Shown in pieces: positions 22,557 through 34,700 of a stretch of 64,000 nucleotides of DNA. Where the stretch lies: contig CM030833.1 in NCBI GenBank assembly GCA_018105865.1, positions 9,713,881 through 9,777,880 on the forward strand. The letters are read 5' to 3'. This stretch comes from Metaphire vulgaris (Eukaryota > Annelida > Clitellata > Crassiclitellata > Megascolecidae). Every line of letters starts with the position of its first letter. Position 1 is the first letter of the stretch. A program made the position numbers and the translations under genes. The notes beneath the pieces are model-generated. The model had not been told where the DNA came from and ran no database searches. It was given only the letters and a program-made list of their open reading frames with translations.

Positions 22557-23140
22557 GTATTGTCGCGCATCGATTATTGCAATAGTGTTTTACTGGGGCT
22601 GGTTGTATTGTCGCGCATCGATTATTGCAATAGTGATTTACAGGGGCTGCCTAGGCTGAGACTAAACTGCCTTCAATCGGTGATTAATGTAGCGGCACGG
22701 CTGATTTTCGGCCTGAAATGGAATTCTCACGTATCGCAGCCTTTAAAAGACCAACTTCACTGGCTTAAGATTCCTGAGCGGATCGTTTTGAAACGGTGTT
22801 GGTTTACGTTTCGGTCACTTTATGATACGCACTGCCCCACCTATCTACGAGACTTGATTCAACCTGCTCCATCAGTGCAACGGCGTACACAACTTCGGTC
22901 GAGGAATCGGAATCCGCTGCTGGTCCCTCCACCAGCCAAGACTGCAGTCTTTGGGGACAGATCCTTTCGGAGAGGCAACCCAATGCTTTGGAACACCTTA
23001 CCGATGGAGGTCACTACGGAGACCATGCCTGGAGCGTTCCTGAAGAGCATTAAGACGCACTTGTTCAAAATTTCTTTCTGTTGTTAGGCGCCTTTGACTT
23101 TAGCCTTATTTATGCTTACGACGCCGAATAAATTGTCCTG

Positions 23141-23186
<46 letters not shown>
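22557..23186 (+). pseudogene. CR1-like LINE relic, C-terminus with (AAT)n tail
   Basis: The frame 22560-23087 encodes L-S-R-I-D-Y-C-N-S (twice, from a 49-bp tandem duplication at the 5' end), then H-W-L-K-I-P-E-R-I-V-L-K-R and R-G-N-P-M-L-W-N-T-L-P. It ends I-K-T-H-L-F-K. This is the region after the RT in CR1-like elements. The untranslated end has GGCGCCTTTGACTTTAGCC, then (AAT)n. Everything upstream is missing, as with ordinary 5' truncation. Confidence 0.85.
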
Positions 23187-23187
<1 letters not shown>

Positions 23188-23376
23188 AACTTTGATATAG
23201 CATTACATAAAAATGTGGGTTTACAGTAATAAATATCTAAAAGCTTGACTTAGTAATGAAAGTCACCTTCAGCTAATAATAAATAACTGGGAATTACTTG
23301 CAGTATAACCTTTACAACCTGCTTTAATCAAAAGTAGCTCTCTCTCCAAATGTTAAGTTTAATCATGATTCGAAAG

Positions 23377-23979
23377 CAGTGATTCTCAAACTGGAGTCTC
23401 AGAGGCATAGCGAGGGGGCAGGAGGGGCATATGCCCCCGGGCGCCGAGGTGGGGGCGCCAAAATTGGGTATTTGGGTAAGTGAAACGCATAATAAAGAAG
23501 AAGAAACATGTGCAACGACCTTTTTTTTCCTCGTCAGCACTATCTGAAGCGCCCCGCCCATAAGACTTGAGGGGCGCCGAGAACAGTGTGACATTTTTTT
23601 GCTCATCAGCAGTGTTGGGGGCGCCAACGGTAGACTTTGCCCCCAGGCGCCGGATACCCTCGCTACACCTCTGTGGAGTCTGTGGTCCCCTAGGGGACTG
23701 CCAAGCACTTTCAGGGGGACCGTGAAGAGATTACTTTCTCAAGATATCTCGCCAAGACCTCAGAGCACAAAACACACAAATGGCTCTACGAGTTCTGATT
23801 ACATTTGAATTTAAATTTGATGACTAAGATTATCAATAATATGATTAAATAATCGATAGACAAAACAAGTAGCCCAACATTGATTGAAGTTAATTCACAT
23901 TTTATAAGGTCTGCACGTCATCACAAAAATTTCTAAGGGACCGCAATGCAAGAAATCCTCAAAAGTTTGAAAACCACTG
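23377..23979. mobile_element. hAT-type MITE
   Basis: The ends CAGTGATTCTCAAACTGG and AAGTTTGAAAACCACTG form the terminal repeat. The flanks TTCGAAAG and TTCTAAAG are a 7/8 target duplication. A younger hAT MITE is nested at 23400-23673. Confidence 0.75.
23400..23673. mobile_element. Nested hAT MITE (CAGAGGCATAGCGAGG family)
   Basis: TGGAGTCT is duplicated exactly on both sides (23392-23399, 23674-23681). The ends are CAGAGGCATAGCGAGGG and CCCTCGCTACACCTCTG. The interior has GGGCGCC-rich segments and CATGTGCAACGACC. Confidence 0.88.
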
Positions 23980-23999
23980 TTCTAAAGCATATCGTATAG

Positions 24000-24457
24000 C
24001 AGGGGTCTCAAACACGCGGCCCGCGAGGGCATTTTATGCGGCCCGCGATGTATTTTGGGATTTAAAAAAAAAAATTGCTGTCTGTAATTTGTATATATTT
24101 CTCTTGATGCCTTTTAGCGTTCATGCCATCTTAGCTATGATAAATTCTTACTTACAGTACTTGATTATTTGTAGTCTTTCGAATCTAGTGATTATACTCG
24201 TACTTCCACTTCCCTAGTGGAGGCGGTCTCGTTGTTTAACATAGAGTAAAAAGTCGATTTCGTGAAATTTTTCTACTAAAAATAAAAAGCTCGTATAAAT
24301 GTCTGAAATATATATAAGTTGTAAAACACTATGACTATGTTCTTATTTCGTTGTTTTTATACACTTTAACATTGTAACAAAATTCGGGCGTTGCGGCCCT
24401 TGGGTTACTGCGGCCCGCTCATGCAGTCCCCGGAGCAATTTGAGTTTGAGACCCCTG
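24000..24457. mobile_element. hAT-type element (CAGGGGTCTCAAAC ends)
   Basis: The ends CAGGGGTCTCAAAC and GTTTGAGACCCCTG are perfect over 14 bp apart from a short spacer difference. The flanks TCGTATAG and TCATATAG match 7/8. GCGGCCCGCGAGGGC and TGCGGCCCGCTCATG occur near the two ends. No transposase frame was found. Confidence 0.8.
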
Positions 24458-24465
24458 TCATATAG

Positions 24466-25241
24466 CATGCATAAAACACAAATACATGGAGTGAAATGAA
24501 CTCAATGCAGCATATAACATTATCCTCAAAATATGCAATGGCCAACATAATTCACAAAACAACCATTGCACATTGAGAGCATATTTCTGAGCACAAGAGC
24601 CCTAAACATATCACAGCAGGTGCACAAGAACCCACGGTGGCCTTATACAAAATACATTGAAGTATACATGATGCGTAAAATTTTTGCCAAAGGGTAAGTT
24701 CTAGAGAGCCAGGGAATGATACAATTTGGGAACTGATCATGTGCCAAATAAGACGGCAATTTTGTCCTTCCAATCTAACACTCTCTCCCATTTAACACTG
24801 CATTCCTTAAATATAATTATAGCACTTTCATGAGCAGGAATATCAAGTCAAACCGAAGAAGCTCATCTAGAATTGCTTTCATGAACAAAATGGTAAACTT
24901 CTGGTCTTGGAGGTATGTGTCCATGCACAAGAGGGAGATACAAGACCCTGAAGAATCTAAACATGTCTAAGTTGGAAATAATTAAAAATTAAACAGAAAA
25001 TTATTAGACAAGAATGGATCTCAATATGAAGACTACAAATGATATAAGCAGAATGAAATTGATTTCCATTAAGGCAAAAATAATCTTTAAAAATCAACAA
25101 ATTATAGAGCTATTCAAAATCAGAAATATCCAAACGTTCATCACATACAAGGTTTAATTTCACTTCTTAAACTATAAACTCTGTAACCTTATACTTAAAA
25201 TTATTGTCTGTAAGCTCACTTCAATAAATTCAAGCTCGACC

Positions 25242-25272
<31 letters not shown>

Positions 25273-25637
25273 CCGCATGTCATAGAATATGTTTTCATCA
25301 GTTAAAATTCACATAGAATATTCAACTCCTATCTAAGTAAACTTAAAGTAATAATATTAAACACACTTTGAACAGCCCCACAATTCTAACAACAATCAAT
25401 TTTGAGAGTAGTATTAGGATAAAATCATGAATTTTATAATAACAGAATAGAAAAGCATAATTTAAACCACATAAGCAAAAAGACCAATACCATCTACTTA
25501 TCATAAACAGAACCATCAAAGTTCAATAATCATCTTCAAATATTGTTCGTTGCATGATTCTATAAGCGACAATTCAGTTGAACTGAAGAGAATATATGGA
25601 AAGTGGTTTCGGTTGCATTGCAAGTTACGACAAGACA
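24466..25637 (-). other. AT-rich, repeat-poor; probable start of the Ral 3' UTR
   Basis: It directly follows the Ral stop codon on the minus strand. It contains one (ATT)n tract (25241-25270) and no transposon ends. No polyadenylation signal could be fixed, so the extent of the UTR is unknown. Confidence 0.4.
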
Positions 25638-25745
25638 TCACTGAAATGTACAGCAGCTCGTATTCTTCTTTCCTTTTTTGTCATTACTGTCTTTATCAAT
25701 GACAACTTTTCGAGAACAAATCTCCCGAGTCAAATCAAAGAAGAT
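25638..25745 (-). CDS. Ral: Ral last exon (residues 165-199 and stop)
   Basis: Too short to stand out as an open frame, it was found by reading on from exon 3. After the acceptor TGTTATGCTCAG it reads [13 protein letters not shown], the expected Ral helix. A variable region with K-K-G-K-K follows, then S-C-C-T-F-Q and TGA (25640-25638). The last four residues form a CaaX box with X = Gln. By the usual rule Gln favours farnesylation, whereas Leu in vertebrate Ral favours geranylgeranylation. Confidence 0.88.
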   Translation of the reverse strand: MFFDLTREICSRKVVIDKDSNDKKGKKNTSCCTFQ

Positions 25746-28700
25746 CTGAGCATAACAAGAGCAAGTCAAATGCCTTACAAATCATTTGATTTAAAGAGCT
25801 CATGGATTGACATGAGGCAACCCTCTGTTATGGAATGAGCTCCCGGACTCCGTGATGGCGGTCACCTCCTTCGAGTCCTTCTCCATCAAACTTAAGACGC
25901 ACCTCTTTAAAAGATCGTATGATTGTCCCATGTAATGCGCCCTTGACTTTGGCCCGAGCCATTTTACCGCGTTATATAAATTGTCGTGTAGAATAGAATA
26001 GAATTGTATCCTTTCCACAAAATACTGGTCACAGATACTTCAATCCATTGGAGAGGTGAGTAGAGTGTCCATTAAAAAACAGTGCAAAGTCAAAATGCAA
26101 ATACAAGGGCAATTGGGTATTGACATTTAAAACAAAAGGTGTGAAGACCTCATCTGCTCAGTCTAATTGTGGCAAAAATGATGGAAAAAACTCTAAATAA
26201 TTGGAAAAATCAAAAATATTTTTACAGGCTTTACTTATCTTATTGATGACTTGTACTGGATGGTGAAATGAGTCTGATTGCTGGGTATGCCAAGCTAGTC
26301 AAAGTGCCCAATTAAATGGTGAGATGACACAAATGAATGAGTCAAAGGAACATCCGATTCAGAATTACATAATTAATTACATAACAGCAAATTAATTTCA
26401 TAAAATGCTCCGTGAATCACAAAATACCTTGTCTACATTAGCACGAGTTTTTGCTGATGTTTCCACATACGGCACTTTCCACTGCTCCGCACGTCGCTGT
26501 GCCTCTTGCACTGACACCTGACGCTTGTCTTCCAGGTCAGTTTTGTTTCCAACCAATAAAAATGGAATATTTTCATCACCCTTCACTCTCAAAATCTGCT
26601 CCCTGTTCAGAACACACAAAAATTTTATGCCATTTAAGATTTGAAATGTTTGATGCACTTGAACTAATACAACAAAAACCACTCTCTTTTGGCTTCCAAC
26701 TTCTGATTGCATCGAATGCAAACAAATAGCTCCTGTGTGTGCAGCACTTTGAGGTCAGACACCTTCATAAATCAATTAATCCACCTTCATCCACCATACA
26801 CTGCATGTTTTGCTACACTGTTGCCATTACCAAGTGTTAGGCAATAAGAATGATTAGATTCTCTCCTTGGAATGGACTGAATCCAGGCACTTGTGCTTCA
26901 CTTCTTACCGCCTTTTAAATTTAATTGGAACATAAATGTGTCACCTTATTCTTCATCAGCATGAACACTGTGGGCTGGCGATGCAAAGGCACGATCTGAC
27001 AGCTTCAACAAGGATTTCCATTCCAAGCGGTTGAAAGCATAATCTGCTGGCCTCAGTGAGACTGAGGTTCAGGGTTTCACAGTCCGATTGTTTGTCGTCA
27101 GTCCAACATTTTCTCGGGCGTCCTTTTAGGTCTTTGCCCACGAGCAGAGCCATGTAGGGCCAAATATGGTAGACGGTTGGAATTCATGCGTTTAACATGG
27201 CCAAAGTATCTCAGTCTGCCTAGCCGAATTCGATCCACTACAGTTGTGTGCATATTTGTGAAGTTTCTAATGTCAGTGTTGCGTATGTCCTGTCTTCTGG
27301 AGACCCTTAGTATTCTCCTGAGGCAAGTCATTTCAAAACATGCAAGCTTCCTTTCAACTTGAGCTGTTAATGTCCATGTCGCAGAATTGTACAAAAGGAC
27401 ACTTAGGATGAGCACCTTGTAGACTCTGATTTTTGTTGTAAGGCTGATGCTATTACTTTGCATATCTTCTGCAGCATTCTCATCAAGTTGCAAGCTATGC
27501 CGATCCACTTGTAGACATCCTTGTCTGATCTTCCAGTTTCGCCAATGACGTGACTCCTCCCAAGTAGGTGAACTGCTTTACTTGTTTCAAAGGTGCCTCA
27601 TCTATAGCAATAGATTGGTTGGTTCGCTATGTGTTGAGTCTGTGTTTTCGTGGTATTGATCTTCATGCCCCATCTGCTGCTCTCTTTAGAGATGCATTCT
27701 ACAGCGATCTGTAGGTCCTTGTGTTGATTTGTTAAAGCAGCAATGTCATTATTATAATGCGACCCAAGACTGAGATCACCTCTGAGTAGAAATAGAAGAG
27801 ACACTAGACAAATCTTACTTTACACAACATAATGCTTGGATCATATTTGTGAATGTAGCACTCTGACTGACCAATAAGTGTAACTGTAAAGTGCAATTGC
27901 AGTAGTCCAGTTGTAGTCAGCACATAAATGAAATTACAGTATAAACAAGTTTTCAATTTAACTTGATGCAGTTAGTCACTTAGTAATAACAGCGTCTTCA
28001 ACTCTTCATAAAGCAGTGATTCGCAAACCCTGGCCCATAAGCCAAAATTGTGTTTTAGTTGGCCCCAAGATCCTTTCCCTAAAGAGATAAATAATTTTTT
28101 TTGCAAATGCATCTCCTAAAAATCCCTATCTTAACTATTTTAATGTATATTCTTGTTATTGTGCACTTGCACCTTAGGTCCCCATGGAAGAATGTGCAAG
28201 TGGTGGTTTGACATAAGGCATAGGATTAAAGCGCTGGATCAATGACATGTACAAGACCTTCTAGGTTGTACTTTGGCAGCTGTGAGACAGATCAATACCT
28301 TGTGACAATGAACTGAATGTTAGGATTGCTCTATTCATAACTAAGTTAGAGTAATGAAGCACTGCTGTGTAGGCAAATGGAATTGAGGAAATGAGGATAT
28401 GGGATAGGCCTAATGGAGTTCCCATTCCTCTCCATTTTCAGTGCACAAGTATATCCTGGTCTGTATGCTTTAGGGGCCTTAACCAGCTTGGCATACAGTA
28501 TCATCACAGACACATGCGCAATTCCCATATGTCAGATGGTCAAACTCATTAGCGTTGCCATGAGTGAGCATGAGGGCGCTGGCCTCCCTAATTCTGAGTG
28601 ATACCAGTCTTTGGATGATACTGTAGGTGCGATAATCGACAGAATCAATCAAATTAGTTGCAATTCTACTTTTGGCTACTCAACAATAAATCACAATTGA

Positions 28701-31700
28701 AGTCTATAAGAATGCATCAGAGCCCACAATTTGACTCAACTATTACCAGCAATGTTCCCTCTAAGCTGCGCGGCCGCGCACATGACAAGAAAACGCCGCG
28801 CAGCAGTTTCCAACCGGTGTGCAGTGAATTTGAGTTTAAAATAACACTGATTTCGTTGTTGTCTTGCGTGACATATGTGAAAAAAATTCAGGTGCTCAGG
28901 CATTAATAGGTGCCGCTCAGGCACTATACTTTTCCACACACACTCAAAAAAGATTAGAGGAACATTGATTACCAGTACTCAAAATGCAACTGGTACTTAG
29001 CCCCAGACCTCACTGGAGAGGTGTCAATGTTCCCTTTTGCGTGTCTGCCTTGATGGTGTCCCCGTTTTAGAACCCTGAGTAGTGGCTATGCCAATTGTCA
29101 AACTTCAAAGTTTAAATTATATTACATTATTAAAACTATGAACAATGGAAGCTGATATTACTGAACATTCATATCTTTTTAGTTTTTTAGTTAGAGATTA
29201 TTTGTGAAATATTGCACATAAGTGCATAATTGCTATAAAAGCACTATATACAAACATTTAATACTTGCACAATGGCACAAGTAATCAGGATTTTTGAACT
29301 ATGACCTGTGAAAAGAAATTGGCACAAAATTTGGCCTTTGTGGGAATAGATTGTGGACCGCTGTTCTAAAGCCTAATATAATTCACCAACAAGTCTCCGA
29401 ATTCAACAAAGGCGAAAATAATATTAAACAAACAAAAGTACTGACAACTGTGCATACTTAACGGGTAGTCTAAGGGTTGTATGAGGGATGTTTCAAAATA
29501 ATTATTGCTTATATCTATCTATCATATTAAGATCCTTATCTGTATGTCTCTCTGTCTGTTACCTTCAAGCGTTCTGATTGGTTGACTATTGGTAGACGGT
29601 TTAGACCGTTTAGTCCTTACGTCGCAATGCGTTGGTGGGCGAGCGTTGACTATTGGTAGACGGTTTAGTCCTTACGTCGCGATGCGTTGGTGGACGATGT
29701 TCGAAGACAACGTTGCTATTGGTAACAATTGTTCGTAGTTTAGCACGGCTTAGTCGAGTCATTGCAGCGTGAGAGGGGTGGGCGTGCGACGACGTTGCTA
29801 TTGGTAACAATTGTTCGTAGCTTGAAATTTTAACGTACATTTTAACGTACACAAAAAATACGTGTACAGCGTCACAAATGGCCACAGTTTTAACGTACAT
29901 AGACCTAATTATTACGTGGCGCAGAGCTTGGCTAGGTGGCGATCATTGAAATGTTGTTCAGCATGAATTCAATGATTGGGTATTAGGTATAGGTATTGGA
30001 TTAGTATTATCCTGCACTGCGAGCGAAGCGAGCGCGAGCGAAGCGAGCATCTTTCTAGTCTATGATTAAGTCAAGAAAGAAGACCCAAAAGACAATGGGT
30101 GGACAGATTGGAAGAGGATCTGCACATGGCAGGGCTGAATCTCATTGGAAAAACTGATGGAAGAGGAAGACACTGAATTACTTTGGAGGAAATAGCAAAG
30201 CACAGAACTTTGGAGAGAAGTCATGGAGAATTCGATAGCTGGACACAGCTGGAGGACAAACACCTGACCTGGCCTGAAGTCAAGAATGTCTGATTCTGAT
30301 TAAATGTTCTACAAAGAGATTTCTGTTGTTATTGTGCAGGATTTAGAAACTTATCTTGGCTCAGCTCTTCACATGTACATGAGCAAATGATAAACCAATA
30401 AACCATCCAGCACAAAATTGCACAATAACTTAAACAATAGATAATTGCAAACAGAATTATGCAATGATGCTAATGACTGTGTGAGATTTGCTGCTCCGTA
30501 CCTGAATTCAGAAGTTGCCTGGAAAGACTCTGCTTCAGTGATGGAGAAAATGCACAGAAAACCTTCTCCACTTCGGAAGTAATTGTCTCTAATAGCTGCA
30601 TATTCTTCTTGCCCAGCAGTATCTAAGATGTCAATCTGTACTTCCTCTCCGTCGAGTACAACTTTCTTACGATAGGAATCTGCCTTGGTGGGTTCATAAT
30701 CTTCAACAAACTGCAACAAAAAAAACTACTGTGTTATCTTGGGCACAATACGCTGCTGTGCATAATACGCACCCCGAGTTGTGAGATTTATCATAATGCA
30801 AAAATCCTCACACCTATGTACTGTATAATACACACATGAAATTGCAGCTGAGAAATGTAACCTTCACACTGTATCAAAGAACCAGTGGCCGACTTTCCCA
30901 CCTGAAGTCACATGTTTTGGAGCAGTCATATCACAAGCGCTTAGCCAGCGAGGAAGGGGCCTTCGGAAGGGACCAAGGCCCCTATTTTCACCACTTGGCC
31001 ATGGTCACATGTGTTTATTGGTTTGTGAGATAATGACCTCTTGGTTCTGGAGTGGGGTGGGGGAATGGGAAGTTGTTATTAGAGGACTGTGCTCAGCTGT
31101 TGAACAGCATTGTCAGAAGAACTAGCTTTACCCACTGACAATTCCATTTACAAAGAAGAGAAAGAGAAGAACAATTATGTTTCAATACAGTCAACTCCGC
31201 TTAACTGGATAGCCCTGGGACCGTCACGATGGTATCCAATTAAGCGGAGTATCCACTTACCCGAAGTAACGGTTTTACATGCTATAGTTACAGTACTGTA
31301 CATGTAATGTACTGTATGGTACTGTACCAAGGAACGGATGCAATGCATACCCTGTAGATAATGTTGAAGCTAGTCACAGATAGCCTACAGAAGATGAGGA
31401 GATGTATACAGTAATGAAATTATTAAAACTAAAAAGACAAAGATGTGCTTGTACTACCTGTAATGTATTCCATGCAATTTGTTACTGTGGTTACACTGAC
31501 TGTACACGGTGATCACGAAAATCGGGACCCCCTAGATTAATGAATATAACTCAACGAAAAGTCGACTAATATTCAACAAAGTTGTAGTACGTGTACTTTA
31601 GATAGTTCTAATGATATTCCACTCATAGTTTGTGTTCAAACGGTCCGCCATTTGCTGCAATACACGCACGAAGACGCCTACGCAATTGCTTGAATGACGC

Positions 31701-34700
31701 ATCAATGATGCCTTGATCAATCTCGTCCCACACTTGCATGATGCGTTGTCACAGGTCCTCAATATCACGGACAGCCTCGTCGTTGTCGTCCTTCTCCCTC
31801 TGATCTCCATCCGCCTCAGGTTCTTTGACCAAACTTGCCCGACGCCAACAGTTAGCGATTGTTGCCTGACTGATTGTCTGCCAAGCCTTTCGTACCATGT
31901 GTAGACAATCAAGCAGCGATAATTTCCTGGCCAACTCGGCTGCACGTCCGTCACTTCCTCCATCAATTAGTACGACGAGTTTACGCAGAATAAGCGAATG
32001 GTAATGCTTTTTAAAGTTTGCGATGATTCCCTGGTCCATGGGTTGAATCAATGACGTTGTGTTTGGCAGAAGGAAAATAAGCTTAACATTGCTCAATCAC
32101 AAGCTATCTGTGTGGGCTGCGCAGTTGTCACACAGCATGATTATGTTCCTCTTCTGTGCCCTCATGCAGCTGTTTACTTTTTGAAGCCAGTCTTCCCACA
32201 GAGCTGACGTCATTCATGCATTGGAGTTGGCCTGGTACGCAATCGGGAGGGATTTGACATTCTTGAAGCAGCGTGGATTTTTGCTTCTTCCTATTGCCAA
32301 GGGTTCCAGCTTTTCAGTTCCATCCATGTTGGTAGCCAGCAACAGTGTTAAACGTTCCTTGGCCACTTTTGAGCCCGATGTGTCCTGTGTCTTGAAAGAC
32401 AAGGTACCATCGGGAATCGCCTTCCAGTAGAGACCTGTTTCGTCGCAGTTGAAGACATCTTGTGGATTTGTGTCTGCTAAGAGTCCTGGAAGAACATCCG
32501 TTATCCATCTTTTGGCACCCCAGTCATCTGCATCTTGCTTTTCGCCATCTTGTTTTTTGAATTTAATGTTGTTACGCTCTTTCCAGCGTTCTAACCAGCC
32601 AGACGTTGCCACAAAATCCTCAACACCCAGATCTTTGGCCAGCTGATTTGCCTTCTCCAGCAGTAGTGGACCACTAACCGGCAAGTCTGCTGCAAGCCTG
32701 ACTAAACCATGTCAGCAGGGCTTCTTCGACATCTTCGGCATGCCCCGTACGTTTTCGTTTACGGTTTGAATTAGCGTTTTTTCCCAGTCATTTAGAATGG
32801 AATCTTTTTCCTTTTTTACACGTGAAATTACCACTTGTCAGACGCCAAATTTTTTTGCTATTGCAGACTGCGTTTCATTTCGCTCTAAAAGTTTTAAAAC
32901 TTCAACGCACTCTGAAATTGTTAATGTTTTTAACTTTCTCTGAGACATTTTGTAACTTGTAAGAGTAGTGAAACTAGTACTTTACTGTGCACTACAGCGT
33001 GGCTGCTAAAATTATCTCTCAACTCGCTGTCAATAGGCCTACTGTACTGTAAGCCAATCATATAAAGTCCTGTAGAGCTTTGAAAATGGCGCGCCAGCCG
33101 CTCCGCCTTTTTAGCAGCGGTTCAGCCAATCACGGCGCCAGCCCGCTCCGCCTTTTTAGCAGCAGTTCAGCCAAGCTCTAGCAGTTTGCAGCTAGCTTGG
33201 CCATGTTGACGGCTGGTTATTCACTTATTCGTGACAATTTGCACAGAATTAACAGCCACGGGTCTAAAAAAATTTATCCAGTTAGGCGAATTATCCACTT
33301 ACAGCATATCCACTTAAACGAACCTCTGTCCCATTGAAATACATAGAGCTCAAAATGGGACTTAGGAATATTATCCACTTAACCGATTTATCCACTTATC
33401 AGGTATCCACTTAAGTGGAGTCGACTGTACTACATTTAATAAAAACTTATTAAGACGACTGTCCTCAATGCCATTACTACAACTCTTTCATTCAAATACA
33501 ACTACCCCCTACTTAAACACCAAATGTCTAATAGCTATTTAACCCGTCAAAGGGGGAATTAATTTTTACAAGACGTTACCAATTTTGGTAACTAATTTTG
33601 GGGGAAAGCGTTTGTTTGAACTGTGAACATGTACTTTTTAAACTTACTATATTTCAGGCTATATAGAAGCTACAAAGATGTGGTTTGCATCATTGTTTAG
33701 CATTTTTATTGTACTTACCATCCATCCGTGCCAAAAAAAAATTTCGGGGGTTGGGTCCACCCTACAGACCAAAATATGACCCTCTCCCAAAAATACGTTC
33801 AAAAGTCAATAAAAAAATGTTTCAGCGGTGACCCCTCTAGGTTCAGCGGCAAAGTTGTAGGTGGGTGTCTTTGGAACAGACTAGTTCAAAAATTTTGAAG
33901 ATGGGACCCAATTTGGGGGAGTTATGGTGTTTCTATACCAGGCACATGTTGCTCGGAGAAGTGAAATTTTTTGCGAGAATCTTGAAATCTAAACACCTTA
34001 CCTTGCAGGCTATATAGAAGCTACAAAGACGTGGTTTGCATCATTGTTTAGCATTTTTATTGTACTTACCATCCATCCGTGCCAAAAAAGAAATTTCGGG
34101 GGTTGGGCCCACCCTACAGGCCAAAATATGACCCGCTCCCAAAAAATACGTTCAAAGGTCAATAAAAAATTTTTTTCTGTGGTGACCCCCCTAGGTTCAG
34201 CGGCAAAGTTGTAGGTGGGTGTCTTTGGAACAGATTAGTTCAAAAATTTTGAAGATGGGACCCAATTTGGGGGAGTTATGGTGTTTCTATACCAGGCACA
34301 CGTTGCTCGGAGAAGTGAAATTTTTTTGCGAGAATCTTGAAATCTGAAACACCTTACCTTGCAGGCTATATAGAAGCTACAAAGACGTGGTTTGCATCAT
34401 TGTTTAGCATTTTTATTGTACTTACCATCCATCCGTGCCAAAAAAGAAATTTCGGGGGTTGGGTCCACCCTACAGACCAAAATATGACCCCCTCCCAAAA
34501 AATACGTTCAAAGGTCAATAAAAAAAATTTTTCAGCGGTGACCCCCCTAGGTTCAGCGGCAAAGTTGTAGGTGGGTGTCTTTGGAACAGATTAGTTCAAA
34601 AATGTTGAAGATGGGACCCAATTTGGGGGAGTTATGGTGTTTCTACACCAGGCACCCGTTGCTCGGAGAAGTGAAATTTTTTGCGAGAATCTTGAAATCT

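Noticed and set aside
24552..24791. 80-residue minus-strand frame downstream of Ral
   Set aside because: No family motifs, and it lies in likely 3' UTR or intergenic DNA.
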